NCBI RefSeq assembly: GCF_014647835.1
Contig: NZ_BMPY01000009.1
Location: 172,361-236,360, forward strand
Length of the DNA stretch: 64,000 nucleotides
Source of the DNA: Microbispora rosea subsp. aerata
GTDB taxonomy: Bacteria > Actinomycetota > Actinomycetes > Streptosporangiales > Streptosporangiaceae
Direction of reading: 5' to 3'
The notes below the pieces were generated by a model, which saw nothing but the letters and a program-made list of their open reading frames with translations, was not told where the DNA came from and made no database searches. This document shows, piece after piece, positions 50,824-58,805 of this stretch; the stretch's first letter is position 1, and each line of letters opens with the position of its first letter. Made by a program: the position numbers and the translations under genes.

Positions 50824-52691
50824 CCGCCATCGCCACCACCGCCGCCCGCGCCGCGACCGCGCTGAAGGCGGCCCGCGACCACCTGCTCGGCCTGCAGTCG
50901 CCGGACGGATGGTGGAAGGGCGAGCTGCGGACCAACGTGACCATGGACGCCGAGGACCTCCTGCTGCGCGAGTTCCTCGGCATCCGCACCGCCGGCGAGA
51001 CCGCCGAGGCCGCCCGCTGGATCAGGTCGCAGCAGCGCGCGGACGGCACCTGGGCCACCTTCCACGACGGCCCGGCCGACCTGTCCACCACCATCGAGGC
51101 GTACACGGCGCTGCGGCTCGCGGGCGACCCGCCCTCGGCCCCGCACATGCGCGCCGCGGCGGCGTACGTGCGCGGGGCGGGCGGCGTGGAGTCGGCCCGG
51201 GTCTTCACCCGCATCTGGCTCGCCCTGTCCGGCCTGTGGCGGTGGGAGGACCTGCCGGTCATCCCACCGGAGATCATGTTCCTGCCTCCGTGGTGCCCGC
51301 TGAACGTGTACGACTGGGCCTGCTGGGCCCGGCAGACGATCGTCCCGCTCACGGTCGTCACCGCGCACCGGCCGGCCCGCCCGCTGCCGTTCGGCCTGCC
51401 GGAGCTGCGCGCCGGGCGCGGCCCGCGCCGCGCTCCGCGCACCGGCTGGGACGCGATGTTCGCCGCGCTCGACCGCGCCCTGCACCGGTACGAACGGCGG
51501 CCGATCGCGGGGCTGCGCCGCGCCGCGCTGCGCCGGGCCGTCGAGTGGGTCGTGGCCCGGCAGGAGGCCGACGGCTCGTGGGGCGGCATCCAGCCGCCGT
51601 GGGTCTACTCCCTGCTCGCCCTGCACCTCAGCGGCTACGGCCTGGACCATCCCGTGATGCGCGCCGGTCTGGCCGGGCTAGACAGGTTCACCGTCAGGGA
51701 GGGCGGCACGCGCAGGCTGGAGGCGTGCCAGTCGCCGGTCTGGGACACCGCGCTGGCGATGACCGCCCTGCTGGACGCCGGCCTGCCCCGCGACCACCCC
51801 GCGCTGGCCCGCGCGGGCGAGTGGCTGCTGCGCGAGGAGATCCGGGGGCCCGGCGACTGGGCGGTGCGCCGCCCCGGTCTCACCCCCGGCGGGTGGGCGT
51901 TCGAGTTCGACAACGACGGCTACCCCGACATCGACGACACGGCCGAGGTGATCCTCGCGCTGCGCCGGTGGGACGGGCCGGGCGCCCGGCCCGCGATCGA
52001 GCGCGGCATGCGCTGGATGGCCGGGATGGCCTGCCGCGACGGCGGGTTCGCCGCCTTCGACGCCGACAACACCCGCGCGCTGTGCCTGCGGCTGCCGTTC
52101 TGCGACTTCGGCGCGGTCATCGACCCGCCGTCGGCCGACGTCACCGCGCACGTGGTCGAGGCGCTCGCCGCCGAGGGCCTGGCCCGCTCCCCCGTCGTAC
52201 GGCGGGCCGTGGCGTGGCTGCTGCGGGCGCAGGAGAGCGACGGCTCGTGGTTCGGCAGGTGGGGGGCCAACCACGTGTACGGCACCGGGGCGGTGCTGCC
52301 CGCCCTCGTCGCGGCCGGAGTGCCGCCCTCCGCCCCCTGCGTGCGGCGGGCCGTGGCGTGGCTGGAGGCGCACCAGCATCCCCGGGGCGGCTGGGGCGAG
52401 GACATGCGCTCCTACCGCGACCCCGCGTGGATCGGGCGGGGCGAGCCGACCGCCTCGCAGACGGCGTGGGCGCTCATCGGCCTGCTCGCCGCCGGGGAGC
52501 GCGGCCCGTCGGTGGACCGGGGCGTGGCCTGGCTGGCCGACAGCCAGCGCCCGGACGGCACCTGGGACGAGCCCCACTACACCGGGACGGGCTTCCCCGG
52601 GGACTTCTACATCAACTACCACCTGTACCGGCTGGTGTTCCCGGTCAGCGCGCTCGGCCGTTACCTGCACGCCCGGGAGGAGTCGTTATGA
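50820..52691 (+). CDS. shc: Squalene-hopene cyclase
   Basis: A 623-residue class II triterpene cyclase. The catalytic DxDDT is at 370-374 (YPDIDDTAEV). Several QW repeats are visible (for example QSPDGWWKGEL, QEADGSWGGIQPPW, QESDGSWFGRWG, QRPDGTWDEPHYTG). The membrane-channel face and aromatic residues near FPGDFYINYHLYRLVFP match SHC ends. It cyclises squalene to hopene/hopanol at the membrane. GTG 50820 overlaps the hpnE stop, and the end overlaps the next gene by ATGA. Confidence 0.95.
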   Translation: MTAIATTAARAATALKAARDHLLGLQSPDGWWKGELRTNVTMDAEDLLLREFLGIRTAGETAEAARWIRSQQRADGTWATFHDGPADLSTTIEAYTALRLAGDPPSAPHMRAAAAYVRGAGGVESARVFTRIWLALSGLWRWEDLPVIPPEIMFLPPWCPLNVYDWACWARQTIVPLTVVTAHRPARPLPFGLPELRAGRGPRRAPRTGWDAMFAALDRALHRYERRPIAGLRRAALRRAVEWVVARQEADGSWGGIQPPWVYSLLALHLSGYGLDHPVMRAGLAGLDRFTVREGGTRRLEACQSPVWDTALAMTALLDAGLPRDHPALARAGEWLLREEIRGPGDWAVRRPGLTPGGWAFEFDNDGYPDIDDTAEVILALRRWDGPGARPAIERGMRWMAGMACRDGGFAAFDADNTRALCLRLPFCDFGAVIDPPSADVTAHVVEALAAEGLARSPVVRRAVAWLLRAQESDGSWFGRWGANHVYGTGAVLPALVAAGVPPSAPCVRRAVAWLEAHQHPRGGWGEDMRSYRDPAWIGRGEPTASQTAWALIGLLAAGERGPSVDRGVAWLADSQRPDGTWDEPHYTGTGFPGDFYINYHLYRLVFPVSALGRYLHAREESL

Positions 52692-54190
52692 CCGGCCTGA
52701 TCGTCTGCACGGCGCTGGGCGTGGAGGCCCGGGCCGTCGCCCGCGGGCTGCGGCGCACGCCCGATCACCTCCGGGTCCGGGTGGTCCGGGTCGGGATGGG
52801 GCCGGACCGGGCGGCGCGCGCGGCGGCCCTGCTGCCGCCCGCCGCCGCGCTCGCCGTCACCGGGTTCGGCGGGGCCGTCCACGACGGGCTGCGCCCGGGG
52901 GACGTGCTCGTCGCCACCGAGGTCCGCTCCGGCGGCGAGGTCTGGCCCTGCCCGTCGGCCCCGCTGCTCGCCGGGGAGCTGGCCCGCGCCGGGCTGCCCG
53001 TCCGCACCGGCCCGCTTTTCACCTCGCCGCGCCTGGTCACGGGCCGCGAGCGTCGCGCGCTGGCCCGCACGGGCGCGTACGCCGTCGACATGGAGAGCGC
53101 GCCGGTGGCGGCGGCGGCCGGCGGGCGGCTGTTCGCGGCCGTGCGGGTCATCGTGGACACCCCCGCCGCCCCCCTGCTGAGCCTCGCCACGATCGGCGGC
53201 GCGCTCGGCGCGCGGCGCGCGCTCGCCCGGATCGGCCCGGTGCTGGCGCGGTGGGCCGCGGCGGCGGGCCCCCGCCGGGTCCTGCTGGCCTCGCCCCGGT
53301 CGTTCTGCGCCGGGGTCGAGCGGGCCGTCGAGATCGTGGAGCGCGCGCTGGAGCGGTTCGGCGCGCCCGTCTACGTGCGCAAGCAGATCGTGCACAACAT
53401 CCATGTCGTACGCGACCTGGAGCGGCGCGGGGCGGTGTTCGTCGACGAGCTGGCCGAGGTGCCGCCCGGCGCGGTGACCGTCTTCTCCGCGCACGGGGTC
53501 GCGCCCGCGGTGCGGGAGGAGGCGGGGCGGCGCGGGCTGCGCGTCGTCGACGCGACCTGCCCGCTGGTCGCCAAGGTCCACGCCGAGGCCCGCCGGTTCG
53601 CCGCGCGGGGCGACCTCGTCGTGCTGATCGGCCACGCCGGGCACGAGGAGGTCGAGGGCGTGCTCGGGGAGGTGCCCGGCGCGGGCGTGCTGGTCGAGGA
53701 CGAGGCCGGCGTCGCGCGCCTGCGGCCGGAGCGCGGCGTCGCCTGCCTGACCCAGACCACGCTCGCGGCCGACGAGGCGGGACGGGTCGCGGCGGAGATA
53801 CGGCGGCGTTTCCCCGGCGCCGAGGGGCCGCGCGGGGACGACATCTGCTACGCGACGACCAACCGGCAGCGCGCGGTGCGGGCCGTCGCCGCGGAGGCCG
53901 ACCTGGTGCTGGTCGTCGGCTCGGCGAACTCGTCCAACGCCCTGCGGCTCACCGAGGTCGCCGCCCGGGAGGGAGCGTCGGCTCACCTCGTCGACGGCCC
54001 CGGCGACGTCGCGCTCGGCTGGCTGCGCGGCGCGCGGACGGTCGCGCTGACCGCCGGGGCGTCCACCCCGGGCTCCCTGGTGGAGGCCGTCGCGGCCGCC
54101 CTCGGCGGGCTCGGCCCGCTGGAGGTGGAGGAGCGGCGGGTGACCGAGGAGAACGTCGCGTTCACACTGCCGAAGGAGGTGCGGCCCTGA
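52688..54190 (+). CDS. hpnG-ispH: Fusion of HpnG-like nucleosidase and IspH (HMBPP reductase)
   Basis: A 500-residue bifunctional protein. Residues 1-190 are a nucleoside-phosphorylase-fold HpnG (VTGFGGAVHDGLRPGDVLVA, catalytic-type DMES at 134-137), which would release adenine from adenosylhopane. Residues 197-495 are a complete IspH, reducing HMBPP to IPP and DMAPP. Its [4Fe-4S] ligands are Cys207, Cys291 and Cys387, with His236, His269, His319 and Glu321, Thr358, SSN 415-417 and Ser459 in the active-site set. The junction is about six residues (AAAAGPRR) with no stop or start between. It overlaps shc by ATGA and hpnH by one base. Confidence 0.93.
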   Translation: MTGLIVCTALGVEARAVARGLRRTPDHLRVRVVRVGMGPDRAARAAALLPPAAALAVTGFGGAVHDGLRPGDVLVATEVRSGGEVWPCPSAPLLAGELARAGLPVRTGPLFTSPRLVTGRERRALARTGAYAVDMESAPVAAAAGGRLFAAVRVIVDTPAAPLLSLATIGGALGARRALARIGPVLARWAAAAGPRRVLLASPRSFCAGVERAVEIVERALERFGAPVYVRKQIVHNIHVVRDLERRGAVFVDELAEVPPGAVTVFSAHGVAPAVREEAGRRGLRVVDATCPLVAKVHAEARRFAARGDLVVLIGHAGHEEVEGVLGEVPGAGVLVEDEAGVARLRPERGVACLTQTTLAADEAGRVAAEIRRRFPGAEGPRGDDICYATTNRQRAVRAVAAEADLVLVVGSANSSNALRLTEVAAREGASAHLVDGPGDVALGWLRGARTVALTAGASTPGSLVEAVAAALGGLGPLEVEERRVTEENVAFTLPKEVRP

Positions 54191-55194
54191 TGCCGATGCC
54201 GGTACGCCAGAGTCTGCGCGTCGGCGCGTACATCCTGGCCCAGCGGCTGCGCCGGCGGGAGAGGTTCCCGCTGCTGGTCGAGCTCGAGCCGTTGTTCGCG
54301 TGCAACCTCAAGTGCGCGGGCTGCGGGAAGATCCAGCACCCGGCCGGCGTGCTGAAGCAGCGCATGCCGGTCGAGCAGGCGGTGGCCGCCGTGGAGGAGT
54401 GCGGCGCCCCGATGGTGTCGATCGCGGGCGGGGAGCCGCTCATGCATCCCCAGATCGGGGAGATGGTCGCCGAGCTGGTGGCGCGCCGCAAGTACGTCTT
54501 CCTGTGCACCAACGCGCTGCTGATCCCGCGCAAGATCGACCAGTTCACGCCCTCGCCGTACTTCGCGTGGGCGGTCCACATCGACGGCCTGCGGGAGCGA
54601 CACGACGCGTCGGTGTGCAAGGAGGGCGTGTTCGACGAGGCGGTCGCCGCGGTGCGCGAGTGCCGGCGGCGCGGTTTCCGCGTCACCACCAACACCACGT
54701 TCTTCGCCGGGGACAGCCCGCGGACCGTGATCGAGGTGCTCGACTTCCTCAACGACGACCTGCGCGTCGACCAGATGATGATCTCGCCGGGGTACGCCTA
54801 CGAGAAGGCGCCCGACCAGGACTGCTTCCTGGGCGTGCGGCAGACGCGGGAGCTGTTCCGGGCCGCGTTCGCGGGCGGCAACCGCAGGCGCTGGCGGTTC
54901 AACCACTCGCCGCTGTTCCTGGATTTCCTGGAGGGCAAGGTCGACTTCCCGTGCACGGCCTGGGCGATTCCTTCGTACTCGGTGTTCGGCTGGCAGCGGC
55001 CCTGCTACCTGATGGCCGACGGGTACGCGAAGACCTACCGGGAGCTGGCCGAGGAGACCGACTGGAGCGCCTACGGGCGGGGGCGGGACGCGCGCTGCGC
55101 CAACTGCATGGCGCACTGCGGCTACGAGCCGACGGCGGTGTTCGCCACGCTCGGCTCGCTGCGCGAGTCCCTGCGCGCCCTGCGCGGCACCTGA
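54190..55194 (+). CDS. hpnH: Adenosylhopane synthase HpnH (radical SAM)
   Basis: A 334-residue radical-SAM enzyme joining 5'-deoxyadenosyl to diploptene, the first step of bacteriohopane side-chain building. The cluster motif CxxxCxxC is Cys38, Cys42, Cys45 (ACNLKCAGCGKI), with the SAM-binding SIAGGEPLMHP. A C-terminal Cys-rich DUF3463 region (CANCMAHCGYEPTAVF) is typical. ATG 54190 shares its A with the previous TGA. It is the last gene of the operon; no hpnO, ispG or dxs follows. Confidence 0.94.
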   Translation: MPMPVRQSLRVGAYILAQRLRRRERFPLLVELEPLFACNLKCAGCGKIQHPAGVLKQRMPVEQAVAAVEECGAPMVSIAGGEPLMHPQIGEMVAELVARRKYVFLCTNALLIPRKIDQFTPSPYFAWAVHIDGLRERHDASVCKEGVFDEAVAAVRECRRRGFRVTTNTTFFAGDSPRTVIEVLDFLNDDLRVDQMMISPGYAYEKAPDQDCFLGVRQTRELFRAAFAGGNRRRWRFNHSPLFLDFLEGKVDFPCTAWAIPSYSVFGWQRPCYLMADGYAKTYRELAEETDWSAYGRGRDARCANCMAHCGYEPTAVFATLGSLRESLRALRGT

Positions 55195-55240
55195 GCGCGT
55201 GCGTCACGGGCGGCACCGAGCGTCAGGGCGGCATTGAGAG

Positions 55241-56017
55241 TCACGGGCGGCCGAAGCGGCGGGCGAGGGCGCGGAACGCGCCGGGCGCGGCCCCGTGCAC
55301 GCGGGCGGGCAGCCGCAGCCAGCCCGGGACGTACACCTCCGCGTGCCCACGCTCGACGGCCACCGCGATGGCCCTGGCCACCCGCTCCGGCGGGACTGGC
55401 GCGGGCCTGCGGCGCGTGTACGGCCTGCCGCGCCGGGCGAAGAACGGCGTGTCCACCACCCCGGGCACCACGGCCGTCACCCCGATCCCGTTTCCCCCGG
55501 CGCCGTTCCCCTTGCCGGCGGGCACCTCGTACCGCAGGCTCTCGGCGAAGGCCAGCAGGCCCGCCTTGGTCGCGGCGTACACCGCCTCCTCCCGCACGCC
55601 CACCACCCCGGCGATCGAGGCGACGTAGACGAGGTGGCCCCGGCCGCGCTCCAGCATCCCGGGCAGCAGCAGCCGGGTGAGCTGCACATGGGCCGTCAGG
55701 TTGACCGCGATCATGCGTTCCGCCGTGCCGCCGGACATCCGCGGCAGCGGCCCGCTCCAGCCCTCGCCCGCGCACGCCACCAGCACGTCCACTTGCCCGG
55801 CGCGTACGGCGAGGTCGGCGGCCCGGTCGACGGTGCCGTCGGCCAGGTCGGCGGGCAGGACCTCGCCGCCGGTCCTGGCGGCCACCCCGGCCAGCGCCTC
55901 CTCGTCGCGCCCGGACAGCACCAGCCGCGCGCCCCGCGCCGACAGCTCCAGCGCCGTGGCGGCCCCGATGCCCGACGACGCGCCCGTGACGAACACCCGC
56001 GCCCCGGCCAGCCGCAT
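55241..56017 (-). CDS. SDR family oxidoreductase
   Basis: A 258-residue classical SDR: FVTGASSGIGAATALELSAR, NNAG-equivalent CAGEGW, catalytic Ser in VYVASIAGVVG and YAATKAG. The end (AEVYVPGWLRLPARVHGAAP) resembles membrane-lipid or ketoacyl-type SDRs. A near-perfect Shine-Dalgarno (AGGAGGT) seven bases upstream fixes ATG 56017. It is convergent with hpnH, 46 bases apart, so a hopanoid role is possible but unproven. Confidence 0.9.
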   Translation of the reverse strand: MRLAGARVFVTGASSGIGAATALELSARGARLVLSGRDEEALAGVAARTGGEVLPADLADGTVDRAADLAVRAGQVDVLVACAGEGWSGPLPRMSGGTAERMIAVNLTAHVQLTRLLLPGMLERGRGHLVYVASIAGVVGVREEAVYAATKAGLLAFAESLRYEVPAGKGNGAGGNGIGVTAVVPGVVDTPFFARRGRPYTRRRPAPVPPERVARAIAVAVERGHAEVYVPGWLRLPARVHGAAPGAFRALARRFGRP

Positions 56018-56270
56018 CCGCCCCCACCTCCTTTGTCCAGGATGTACCCGGTCGCGGCTGCGCACGACGGGAGAAGCGGCGGGCCGAGCCCCGATCGAAC
56101 GATGGCGGTACGGACCGGTGATCCGTGCCGGGTCCGGAAGCCACCGTTGCCGGATCGAGGTTTGCGCATGGCGACCGAAGTGGTTTCCGCGTGACGGCCG
56201 GGCGCGGGCGACGGGCGTTCTTCCCCGAACCGGTGGACCACCGACGGTATGACCCGATAGCCTCCCGAGT

Positions 56271-56504
56271 ATGACCAAGAAGATTACGATCTCTTTGCCG
56301 GATGAGCTGGCCGACGAGGCGCAGGCGTCCGGCAACGCGTCGGCCTACATCGCCGCGGCGCTGCGGGAACGCCGGCGCATCCAGGGCGACCTGGCCATCA
56401 TGGCCGATTTATGGGGGCCGGGCTGGCAGGACGGCATCACCGATGATGACAGCGCCCGTGCGGCGCGCCTGATGACCGGCGACGCCAAGGCGGACGCCGC
56501 GTGA
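56271..56504 (+). CDS. Antitoxin-like protein (ribbon-helix-helix)
   Basis: A 77-residue protein starting MTKKITISLPDELADEAQAS, the typical strand-helix opening of a CopG/VapB-type DNA-binding antitoxin; the acidic C-terminus would bind the toxin. No Shine-Dalgarno is present; TAGCCT at 56258-56263 suggests a leaderless transcript. Its TGA overlaps the GTG of the PIN-like gene. Confidence 0.75.
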   Translation: MTKKITISLPDELADEAQASGNASAYIAAALRERRRIQGDLAIMADLWGPGWQDGITDDDSARAARLMTGDAKADAA

Positions 56505-56950
56505 CCGACCCCGTCCCACCGGCCGGCGTCCTGTCCGGCCACGTGCTGGACCTCGACGCCGTCGTCCACCTGATCGAGGGCAAGAGCATGTACGGCAGGG
56601 CCGTCGTGCGGCAGTCCTCGGCCCACGGCGTCACCCTCCTCGTCCCCGCGCTCGCCGTCCAGGTGCTGTCGCTGGGCCCCATCCAGCCCCGGCTCGAACG
56701 CTTCCTGCGCATGTCGATGGTGGTCACCGGCGAGCTGTCCGCCGGCGACGCCGTCGAGGGCGGGCCGTACGCGCAGACGATCATGACGAGCCTGCGGCGT
56801 CACCGGCCGGTCGCCGCCGACGCGCTGCTGCCCGACGTCCTGGTGGCCGCCCACGCGGTCGTCCACGCCACCCGCCGCGGCTGGCGGATCATCACCGCCA
56901 CCCCCTATCTGTACGAGGGCCTCGACGTCCGCCTGGAGATCCTCCCCTAG
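56501..56950 (+). CDS. PIN-like toxin candidate
   Basis: A 149-residue protein with an N-terminal acidic strand (GHVLDLDAVVHLIEGKSMYG) and a late helix-strand (LPDVLVAAHAVVHATRRGWR, IITATPYLYEGLDV), the layout of VapC-type PIN RNases. The last acidic residue, usually after the final Thr (TxD), is replaced (ITATP), so the metal site may be incomplete. GTG 56501 overlaps the antitoxin stop. The arrangement argues for a VapBC-like pair more strongly than the sequence does. Confidence 0.65.
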   Translation: MTDPVPPAGVLSGHVLDLDAVVHLIEGKSMYGRAVVRQSSAHGVTLLVPALAVQVLSLGPIQPRLERFLRMSMVVTGELSAGDAVEGGPYAQTIMTSLRRHRPVAADALLPDVLVAAHAVVHATRRGWRIITATPYLYEGLDVRLEILP

Positions 56951-57047
56951 CATCCCGCGGCGGGACGCCAGGCGATCCCGCGGCCGGTCAATCCGTTTCG
57001 GCGAGTTCACTGGCCAGGGACCCGACCGGGCAACCCCCCTGGCAGCC

Positions 57048-57329
57048 GTTGTCTACGCCGCGACGAAGGCGGCTTTGACCTCCCTGACCCGGACCTGGGC
57101 GGCGGAGTTCGGCCCGTCCGGCGTACGCGTCAACATCGTGGCCCCGGGCCCGACCCTCACCGCTTCGGTGCCCGAGGAGAGCGCGAGCGCGGTCGGCGCG
57201 ACCACGCTGCTGCACCGCCATGCCGTCCCCCGGGAGATCGCCGCCGCGGTCGTCTTCCTGGCGTCTGCCCAGGCTTCCTACCTCACGGGCGCCACCATCC
57301 CCGTCGACGGCGGGCGAACGATCGCCTAG
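57048..57329 (+). pseudogene. C-terminal fragment of an SDR gene
   Basis: The frame VVYAATKAALTSLTRTWAAE then PSGVRVNIVAPGPTLTASVP, EIAAAVVFLASAQASYLTGA and PVDGGRTIA is the last 40% of a classical SDR, starting at the catalytic YxxxK. The cofactor-binding half is absent; upstream sequence (TPLA and earlier) is unrelated. An internal ATG is lacking (TTG at 57072), so translation is unlikely. Confidence 0.75.
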
Positions 57330-57475
57330 CAGGAGCCGCGCAGCCCGTCGCGGACCACCGGGCGGCCGCCTCCGCGAGCACCGCCGCCCGGGCCGGCGAG
57401 AGGACCCGGCCGCAGCGCGTCGACCGAGCACCACGCCTCCCGCGGGTTGTCGCGCGCCGGCTCCTCGGCCGGCGC

Positions 57476-57571
57476 GATCCGAACGGTCTCACCGGCCCGG
57501 ACCCCGAACGTCACCCCGTCCACGGCGACGGCGTCCCCGTACGGCTTCCGGAGGTTGCGAGCGCACGTCAC
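57476..57571 (-). pseudogene. N-terminal fragment of an ABC transporter ATPase
   Basis: From GTG 57571 the minus strand reads VTCARNLRKPYGDAVAVDGV then TFGVRAGETVRI, the standard opening of a DrrA-type ATPase, but it breaks off just before the Walker A loop. The continuing frame to 57326 (PAEEPARDNPREAWCSVDAL and Gly-rich sequence) is unrelated and may be another remnant. Confidence 0.6.
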
Positions 57572-57615
57572 CGCAGGTCATGGGTACTGCCAGGCGGACG
57601 GGGTACCAGCAGGGC

Positions 57616-58584
57616 ATGGCCGCCCTACCGGCGTACGCGCCGATGATGGCCCAGCCCGGGCGGCTGCCCGAGCCCGGGGGCGACTACGCGTACGAGATGA
57701 AGTGGGACGGGGTGCGCGCCCTCGGCTACGTCGAGGACGGCACGTTGCGGCTGGTCTCCCGCAACGGCAGGGACATCACCGCCGCCTATCCCGAGCTCGC
57801 CGGCCTGGCCGGCGCGACCGGCGGGCACGCCGCGGTGCTCGACGGGGAGATCGTCGCCTTCGACCGGCGGGGCAGGCCGTCGTTCGAGGCGCTGCAGCCG
57901 CGCATGCACCAGCGCAACCCCCTCAAGATCAGGCAGCTCGTGGTCACCACGCCCGTGACGTACCTGCTGTTCGACGTGCTGCACGTCGACGCCGACAGCG
58001 TGATCACGATGCCGTACACCGAGCGGCGTCGCCGCCTGGAGGACCTCGTCCACCCCGGACCCCGCTGGGCCGTCCCGCCCTGCTACACCGGCGGCGGGGA
58101 GCACGCGCTGGCCGACTCCCGGCGGCTGGGGCTGGAAGGCGTCGTGGCCAAGCGGCTGGCCTCCCCCTACCGCCCCGGCCGCCGCTCCCCCGACTGGGTG
58201 AAGGTCAAGAACGTCCGCACGCAGGAGGTCGTCGTCGGGGGCTGGCGGGCCGGGGAGGGCCGCCGCGCGAACACCGTCGGCTCGCTGCTCGTCGGCGTCA
58301 ACGACGGCAGCGGACGCCTGCGGTACGCCGGGAGCGTCGGCACCGGGTTCACCGACGAGGCGCTGCGGCGGCTCGGCGAACGCCTGGCCCCGCTGCGGCG
58401 GGACACGCCGCCCTTCGAGGGCATCACCCGCGAGGAGGCCAAGGGCTGCCGCTGGGTGGAGCCGGTCCTGGTCGGCGAGGTGCAGTTCGCCGAGTGGACC
58501 GGCGAGGGGCGGCTGCGCCACCCGTCCTGGCGGGGCCTGCGCGACGACAAGGACCCCGCCGAGGTCGTCCGCGAGGACGGCTGA
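57616..58584 (+). CDS. ATP-dependent DNA ligase (LigC/LigD-ligase type)
   Basis: A 322-residue ligase. Motif I is YEMKWDGVRALGY (adenylated Lys), motif III LLFDVLHVDADS, motif IV LEGVVAKRLASPYRPG, and motif V SPDWVKVKN. An OB-fold follows from about residue 205 (EVVVGGWRAGEG) to the end. It seals nicks using ATP. There is no polymerase or nuclease domain and no ku gene nearby, so it is a stand-alone ligase, perhaps in repair. ATG 57616 (AGCAGGG upstream) is preferred to ATG 57579. Confidence 0.9.
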   Translation: MAALPAYAPMMAQPGRLPEPGGDYAYEMKWDGVRALGYVEDGTLRLVSRNGRDITAAYPELAGLAGATGGHAAVLDGEIVAFDRRGRPSFEALQPRMHQRNPLKIRQLVVTTPVTYLLFDVLHVDADSVITMPYTERRRRLEDLVHPGPRWAVPPCYTGGGEHALADSRRLGLEGVVAKRLASPYRPGRRSPDWVKVKNVRTQEVVVGGWRAGEGRRANTVGSLLVGVNDGSGRLRYAGSVGTGFTDEALRRLGERLAPLRRDTPPFEGITREEAKGCRWVEPVLVGEVQFAEWTGEGRLRHPSWRGLRDDKDPAEVVREDG

Positions 58585-58726
58585 CCGCGACGCCGGGCCG
58601 CTCGGCGACGTGCTCGACGCCGGCGGCCGGACGCCCCCCGACGTGGCGGGAAACTTCCCCCCGGCCGGTATTCGGCTGCCCTCGCCGGGGCAGCGCCGCA
58701 CATATGACGCGAATCGCAGGTCGCCC

Positions 58727-58805
58727 GTGACGCGGCGGCCGCGGCAGCCGTACGTGCGGGTGCGCGACCTGGAGCGGGACCTCGCCGCCCGGGTGGACGG
58801 CGAGG
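58727..58805 (+). pseudogene. N-terminal scrap of an FAD-linked oxidase gene
   Basis: GTG 58727 opens VTRRPRQPYVRVRDLERDLA then ARVDGEV, which resembles the first 25-30 residues of glycolate-oxidase/D-lactate-dehydrogenase-type flavoproteins (usually followed by RFDAGSRALYATDAS). The similarity ends at the stop codon of the oppositely oriented polyprenyl synthase, as if a rearrangement joined the two. The identification is tentative. Confidence 0.4.

Noticed and set aside
49410-52687. Very long frame that seems to fuse hpnE-region sequence to shc
   Set aside because: Only the part from GTG 50820 matches squalene-hopene cyclase; the upstream part is the hpnE gene read out of frame.
50909-52687. 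Frame apparently joining shc-region sequence to HpnG-IspH
   Set aside because: The upstream part is Arg/Gly/Pro-rich shadow of shc; the ATGA overlap at 52688 marks the true start. The HpnG-IspH fusion itself is kept because both halves are recognisable in one frame.
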